Source of the DNA: Chloroflexota bacterium
Lineage (GTDB): Bacteria; Chloroflexota; Dehalococcoidia; Lucifugimonadales; UBA3495
Length of the DNA: 64,000 bases
Reading direction: 5' to 3'
Assembly: GCA_026710825.1 (NCBI GenBank)
Contig: JAPOQH010000047.1
Location: 39,906 to 103,905 of the forward strand
The notes beneath the pieces were generated by a model. It ran no database searches and was not told the origin of the DNA. It was given only the letters and a program-made list of their open reading frames with translations. Each line of letters starts with the position of its first letter. The first letter of the stretch is position 1. Below are positions 61,275 through 64,000 of the stretch, piece after piece. The translations under genes and the position numbers were made by a program.

Positions 61275-61832
61275 ATGACCACCGCTGCATCCGGCCTCAG
61301 GCTGGTTAACCCCAAGGGCACCGAGCTGCCCCAGACCGAGTTCCGCATGAACGACCGCTCGGGCGGTTTGTCGGGCAAGCGCCTGGGACTCATGGAGAAC
61401 TCCAAGGCCAACGCCGACAAGCTTTTGCATGAACTCGGCACCATCCTCAATGAACGCCACGGTTTCTCCGAGGTCAAGTATTTCAGCAAGCACCACGCCA
61501 GCCTGCCCGCCAAGCAGGATGTGATCGATTCCATCCTGGGCGAGGTCGACTACCTCATCACCGGGGTTGGGGATTGAGGGTCCTGCAGTTCGTGCAGTGT
61601 GCACGACGGAATCGACATGGAAAAGCGCGGCGTCCCCACCGCGGCCATCATCACCCACGTGTTCCTCAACACCGCCCAGGCCATGACCCGCATGATGGGC
61701 GTGCCGGATTACCGGTACATTGTCGCGCAGCATCCGCTGTCCAGCCTGGCCGACGATGAGGTCAAGCAAAGGGCTGAAGAGCTTGCCGACGAGGTTGAGT
61801 CCATCCTCACCGGAGCGCCGGTCGCAGCGTAG
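61275..61832 (+). CDS. UGSC-family selenoprotein, Sec101 encoded by in-frame UGA
   Basis: A 185-residue protein when TGA 61575-61577 is read as selenocysteine. The frame continues without stop to 61832, and the residues after the TGA give U-GSC-SSC-SVHDGIDMEKRGVPTAAIITHVF, which is the family-defining U-G-S-C motif with a following CxxC-like pair; before it GSGD-type sequence (ITGVGD) is also typical. GGAGG is 6 bases before the ATG. The hairpin at 61590-61606 starts at bSECIS distance from the UGA. A Sec-unaware reading gives a 100-residue stub and an orphan 77-residue frame at 61599. The function is thought to be redox-related. Confidence 0.92.
61590..61606 (+). promoter_or_regulatory. Candidate bacterial SECIS element of the UGSC gene
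   Basis: TCGTGC (61590-61595) pairs perfectly with GCACGA (61601-61606) around the loop AGTGT. The loop begins 18 bases after the UGA, within the range known for bacterial SECIS elements, which directs SelB to the UGA. Confidence 0.6.
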
Positions 61833-61851
61833 GTTCGCTCGTTAGTAGCCC

Positions 61852-62250
61852 GTGGCTGCCAACAATAACCCGAACCCTTCTCGCCCACCAGTGAACCCGG
61901 CCATCCGACCGGGTCTGGTGGGCGAGGTCGATCTGACCGTATCGGACGAGCATCTCGCTCCCCATACGCCCAAGTTCAGCACTCCGGCCCTGGTGATGCT
62001 GATGGAACAGGCCTCTTTCGCAGCGATCCGATCATTGCTGGACGACAGCCAGACCGTGGTTGGCTACGAGGTCAACGTCAAGCATCTGGCCCCGGCGGGT
62101 GTCGGCAGCCGGGTGACCGGACGATCAACCCTCACCGACGTTTCCGGCAACAGGCTGCGTTTCGAGGTGGTGGCGCAGTTGGGCAATCTGGTGCTTGGTA
62201 CCGCCGAGCACAAGATGGCCGTGGTGCCTCAATCGGCCCTGGAATCCTGA
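61852..62250 (+). CDS. Fluoroacetyl-CoA-specific-type hotdog thioesterase
   Basis: A 132-residue thioesterase with FSTPALVMLMEQASFAAIRSLLDDSQTVVGYEVNVKHLAPAGVGSRVTGRSTL, the FlK-like signature. The catalytic Thr/Glu/His set includes Glu in MEQAS and His in VKHLAPA. GTG 61852 is the likely start. It lies 19 bases after the first selenoprotein and before the second. Confidence 0.85.
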   Translation: MAANNNPNPSRPPVNPAIRPGLVGEVDLTVSDEHLAPHTPKFSTPALVMLMEQASFAAIRSLLDDSQTVVGYEVNVKHLAPAGVGSRVTGRSTLTDVSGNRLRFEVVAQLGNLVLGTAEHKMAVVPQSALES

Positions 62251-62295
62251 ACATCTCGTCCACCCCTACTCGCTCATCAATCGTGGAGCCCTCCA

Positions 62296-62862
62296 ATGTC
62301 CTGGATACGTGAAACGGATGCCGCCGTGCCGGCAGTCATAAAGTGCATGTCCATCAATCCGGCCCTCATGGAGGCCGTGCAGAACCTGAACCACAGCGCC
62401 TCATTCGGGTCGTCCGCCTTGACCCGCACCCAGGAGGAAGCCATCGCCACCGTGGTGTCGCTGGTCAACGGCTGCCGGTATTGAGCCGTCGCCCACGGAG
62501 GGTTCCTCCGTCAGCATTCCGGCGATCCGGAGTACGCTTCCCACATCATCCACGACTACCGGCAAGCCGACCTGGATCCGCAGACGCGGGCCATCCTGGA
62601 CTACGCCGTCAAGCTCACCCTCACGCCGGCCGCCATGGGGGAATCCGACATCGTTGGCCTGCGCTCGATTGGCCTGACTGACCAACAGATTCTGTCCACC
62701 GTAGCCATCACCTGCATGTTCAACTTCATGAACCGCCTGGCCGACGGACTGGGCGTGGAAATCCCCGCCGGCCGGGAAGCCGCCATGGCCCAGTGGCTCT
62801 CCGATGAAGCGCAAAAGTCACAAGACTGGCTCCTCACTTCCGAAGCCGTACCCGTATCCTGA
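62296..62862 (+). CDS. AhpD-type peroxidase-related selenoprotein, Sec63 by in-frame UGA
   Basis: A 188-residue carboxymuconolactone decarboxylase/AhpD-fold protein when TGA 62482-62484 is read as Sec63. The active-site sequence is C60-R-Y-U63-A-V-A-H67, matching the CxxCxxxH of AhpD-type peroxidase-related enzymes with the second Cys replaced by Sec. The sequence on both sides fits one protein: SASFGSSALTRTQEEAIATVVSLVNG before and HGGFLRQHSGDPEYASHIIHDYRQADLDPQTRAILDYAVKLT after. GGAG is 7 bases before ATG 62296, and a perfect hairpin follows the UGA. It probably reduces peroxides or disulfides. Confidence 0.93.
62495..62511 (+). promoter_or_regulatory. Candidate bacterial SECIS element of the AhpD-type gene
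   Basis: ACGGAGG (62495-62501) and CCTCCGT (62505-62511) form a perfect 7-bp stem with loop GTT that begins 17 bases after the UGA. Apical G and the distance fit bacterial SECIS elements. Confidence 0.7.
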
Positions 62863-62884
62863 CCCCTCTCTCGCTCAATACTGT

Positions 62885-62912
62885 GTAGGGGCGAATGATC
62901 ATTCGCCCCTAC
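62885..62912. repeat. 28-bp palindromic intergenic repeat, copy 5
   Basis: GTAGGGGCGAAT and ATTCGCCCCTAC around GATC; perfect palindrome. It lies after the second selenoprotein and 9 bases before the RBS of the SDR gene. Confidence 0.9.
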
Positions 62913-62932
62913 TGATTTACCGGAGGTTCAAC

Positions 62933-63763
62933 ATGACACTGCTCCCTTCAGGACGCCCCAGGCTCCAGGACAAGGTCGCCATCATCACCGGAGCCGGATC
63001 CAGCGGCCCCGGCATGGGGACCGGCAAGGCCTCCTCGATCCTTTTTGCCCGCGAGGGCGCAAAGGTCCTGCTCGTCGACCGCAATCCCCAGGCCGCCGAG
63101 GAGACCCTCGCGGTGATTCACGAGGAGGGCGGCGAAGGCTCGGTGATCGCCGCCGACGTCACGTCCGCTGCCGACTGCGAGGCCATCGTTGACGCCGCGG
63201 TTGAGCGCTACGGGGGCCTGCACATCCTGTTCAACAACGTGGGCATCACCGGGCCGGGCACGCCCACCGACGTCGAGGAAAGCGTGTGGGACAACGTGCT
63301 GGACGTGAACCTCAAGAGCATGATGCTCACCACCAAGTACGCGGCTCCCAAGATGATTGACTCCGGCGGCGGCAGCATCATCAACATGTCGTCCATCGCC
63401 GGCGTTCGAGCGGGCAGCGGCTTGGCCAGCATCCCCTATTCCGCATCCAAATCGGGCGTCATCGGAATGTCCGAGACCATGGCGGTGCATCTCGGTCGGG
63501 ACAACATCCGGGTCAACGTCATCGCCCCGGGCCACATCTACACCCCAATGGTCGCCGGCGCGATGCCCGATCGCACCCGAGAACTCAGGCGCAAAGCCGG
63601 CCCGCTGGGCGTCGAGGGCAACGGTTGGGACATCGCCTACGCCGCGTTGTTCCTGGCCAGCGACGAGTCCCGTTGGGTATCGGGCGTGGTGCTGCCGGTC
63701 GACGCCGGCCTGCTGGCCGCCACTCCGCTGGCGGTGTACCAGAACATCCGCGAAGGCGATTAG
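62933..63763 (+). CDS. Short-chain dehydrogenase/reductase
   Basis: A 276-residue SDR. The cofactor loop TGAGSSGPGMGTGKASS, NNVG, the catalytic Ser in NMSSIAG and Tyr/Lys in YSASKSG are in place; the glycine loop is longer than the usual TGxxxGIG. Substrate unknown. CGGAGG lies 7 bases before ATG 62933. It follows the selenoprotein cluster and may be its last member. Confidence 0.9.
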   Translation: MTLLPSGRPRLQDKVAIITGAGSSGPGMGTGKASSILFAREGAKVLLVDRNPQAAEETLAVIHEEGGEGSVIAADVTSAADCEAIVDAAVERYGGLHILFNNVGITGPGTPTDVEESVWDNVLDVNLKSMMLTTKYAAPKMIDSGGGSIINMSSIAGVRAGSGLASIPYSASKSGVIGMSETMAVHLGRDNIRVNVIAPGHIYTPMVAGAMPDRTRELRRKAGPLGVEGNGWDIAYAALFLASDESRWVSGVVLPVDAGLLAATPLAVYQNIREGD

Positions 63764-63811
63764 GGACGCCGACAGCGGATTTCGCGCTGCCGCACGATGC
63801 CAGCACAAAAA

Positions 63812-63835
63812 CGACGCCGGGTGGCCCCGGCGTCG
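63812..63835 (-). terminator. Terminator for a minus-strand gene entering from the right
   Basis: CGACGCCGG (63812-63820) and CCGGCGTCG (63827-63835) form a 9-bp stem with loop GTGGCC. On the minus strand the stem is followed by TTTTTGTGC, a good intrinsic terminator. It probably serves the SDR gene as well. Confidence 0.6.
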
Positions 63836-63861
63836 CGAAACGCTGGTTTACCGACTGCCTA

Positions 63862-64000
63862 CTAAACCAAAGCCAAGGTGGGATGTGCATTTGGCGGGGG
63901 TTGTGAATCAGGTCGGAAGTCTGACAGGATTGCCTCGGCTCGTGACTGGAGGATGGTCCGGCAGCGCCGTCTCACCTCTTCTTTCCGGTGGGTCAATCCG
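63862..64000 (-). CDS. C-terminal end of an unidentified gene (partial)
   Basis: A minus-strand frame enters at the right edge and stops at 63862-63864. The tail is about 45 residues, with a helical VRRRCRTILQSRAEAILSDF and a Pro-rich end. Its stop is 26 bases before a hairpin with a T-run in the right orientation, which supports it as a real gene end. The family cannot be named from this part. Confidence 0.35.
   Translation of the reverse strand, partial: GLTHRKEEVRRRCRTILQSRAEAILSDFRPDSQPPPNAHPTLALV

Noticed and set aside
61599..61832. Separate small gene starting MEKRGVPT after a stop
   Set aside because: It is in the same frame as the preceding stub and the codons between (after TGA) give the GSC motif; it is the second part of one selenoprotein.
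62296..62862. Pseudogene with premature stop
   Set aside because: The stop is exactly at the active-site Cys column, the only in-frame stop, and followed by a hairpin at SECIS distance; Sec is more likely than decay.
62885..62912. Phage or integrative element attachment site
   Set aside because: The palindrome recurs at several unrelated loci and there is no integrase; REP-like repeat or terminator is more likely.

Overview
The window looks like a piece of a GC-rich (about 60% or more by eye) bacterial chromosome, most likely Chloroflexota of the Dehalococcoidia/SAR202 kind. That placement is inferred from gene content: CaiB/BaiF CoA-transferases, luciferase-like flavin oxidoreductases, amidohydrolases, a Cu-ATPase with a YHS protein, DUF1800/DUF1501 proteins, UGSC-type selenoproteins, and palindromic GTAGGGGCGAAT...ATTCGCCCCTAC intergenic repeats. 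No 16S gene is present to confirm it. I saw no insertion sequence, integrase or CRISPR array.

Layout. 1-3.5 kb: lower-GC accessory segment with the end of an unknown gene and, overlapping it by ATGA, a Rad50-like zinc-hook ATPase (defence candidate). 3.6-8 kb: Rieske protein, D-aminoacylase-type amidohydrolase, adenine/adenosine deaminase, DUF2306 membrane protein. 8.3-12.2 kb: circularly permuted ATP-grasp / transglutaminase / alpha-E operon divergent from an orphan OmpR-type regulator, with four 11-bp-spaced operator repeats between them. 12.3-27 kb: catabolic and transport genes (P450, membrane zincin, GNAT, two family III CoA-transferases, cyclase, two MFS, two LLM oxidoreductases, acyl-CoA synthetase). 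27-30.3 kb: TIM-barrel gene, then a tight HigB toxin / HigA-dual-OB fusion / DUF488 / DUF488 cluster, followed by a phosphotriesterase-family gene. 31.4-33.2 kb: HEPN-like gene and two tautomerase-superfamily genes. 33.4-40.7 kb: secA, YHS protein, protein-isoaspartate methyltransferase, copper ATPase, DUF35-type protein. 41-45.3 kb: family 5 solute-binding lipoprotein and two permeases, without ATPase genes. 45.5-49.3 kb: DUF1800-DUF1501-NHL operon without signal peptides. 49.4-53.7 kb: MogA-like, amidohydrolase, trmD, thioesterase, TenA. 53.7-53.9 kb: tRNA-Pro(UGG) and tRNA-Arg(CCG). 54-57.8 kb: surface lipoproteins and two AXE1-type esterases, one lacking the nucleophile. 58-59.7 kb: hydroxyisobutyrate-dehydrogenase-type gene and an overlapping pair of HEPN-like genes. 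59.7-63.8 kb: a redox cluster with two selenoproteins (UGSC family, and a CxxU AhpD-type peroxidase-related protein), a hotdog thioesterase and an SDR. A minus-strand gene probably enters from the right edge.

Most noteworthy: (1) two in-frame UGA selenocysteine codons, each followed at the right distance by a hairpin, which standard gene callers would split; (2) the HigB / HigA-dual-OB / DUF488-DUF488 cluster, a candidate undescribed conflict system; (3) an overlapping HEPN-like gene pair, one with an R-x4-H motif; (4) the 11-bp operator array beside a receiver-degenerate orphan regulator. All functional statements rest on reading motifs by eye; no database search was run.
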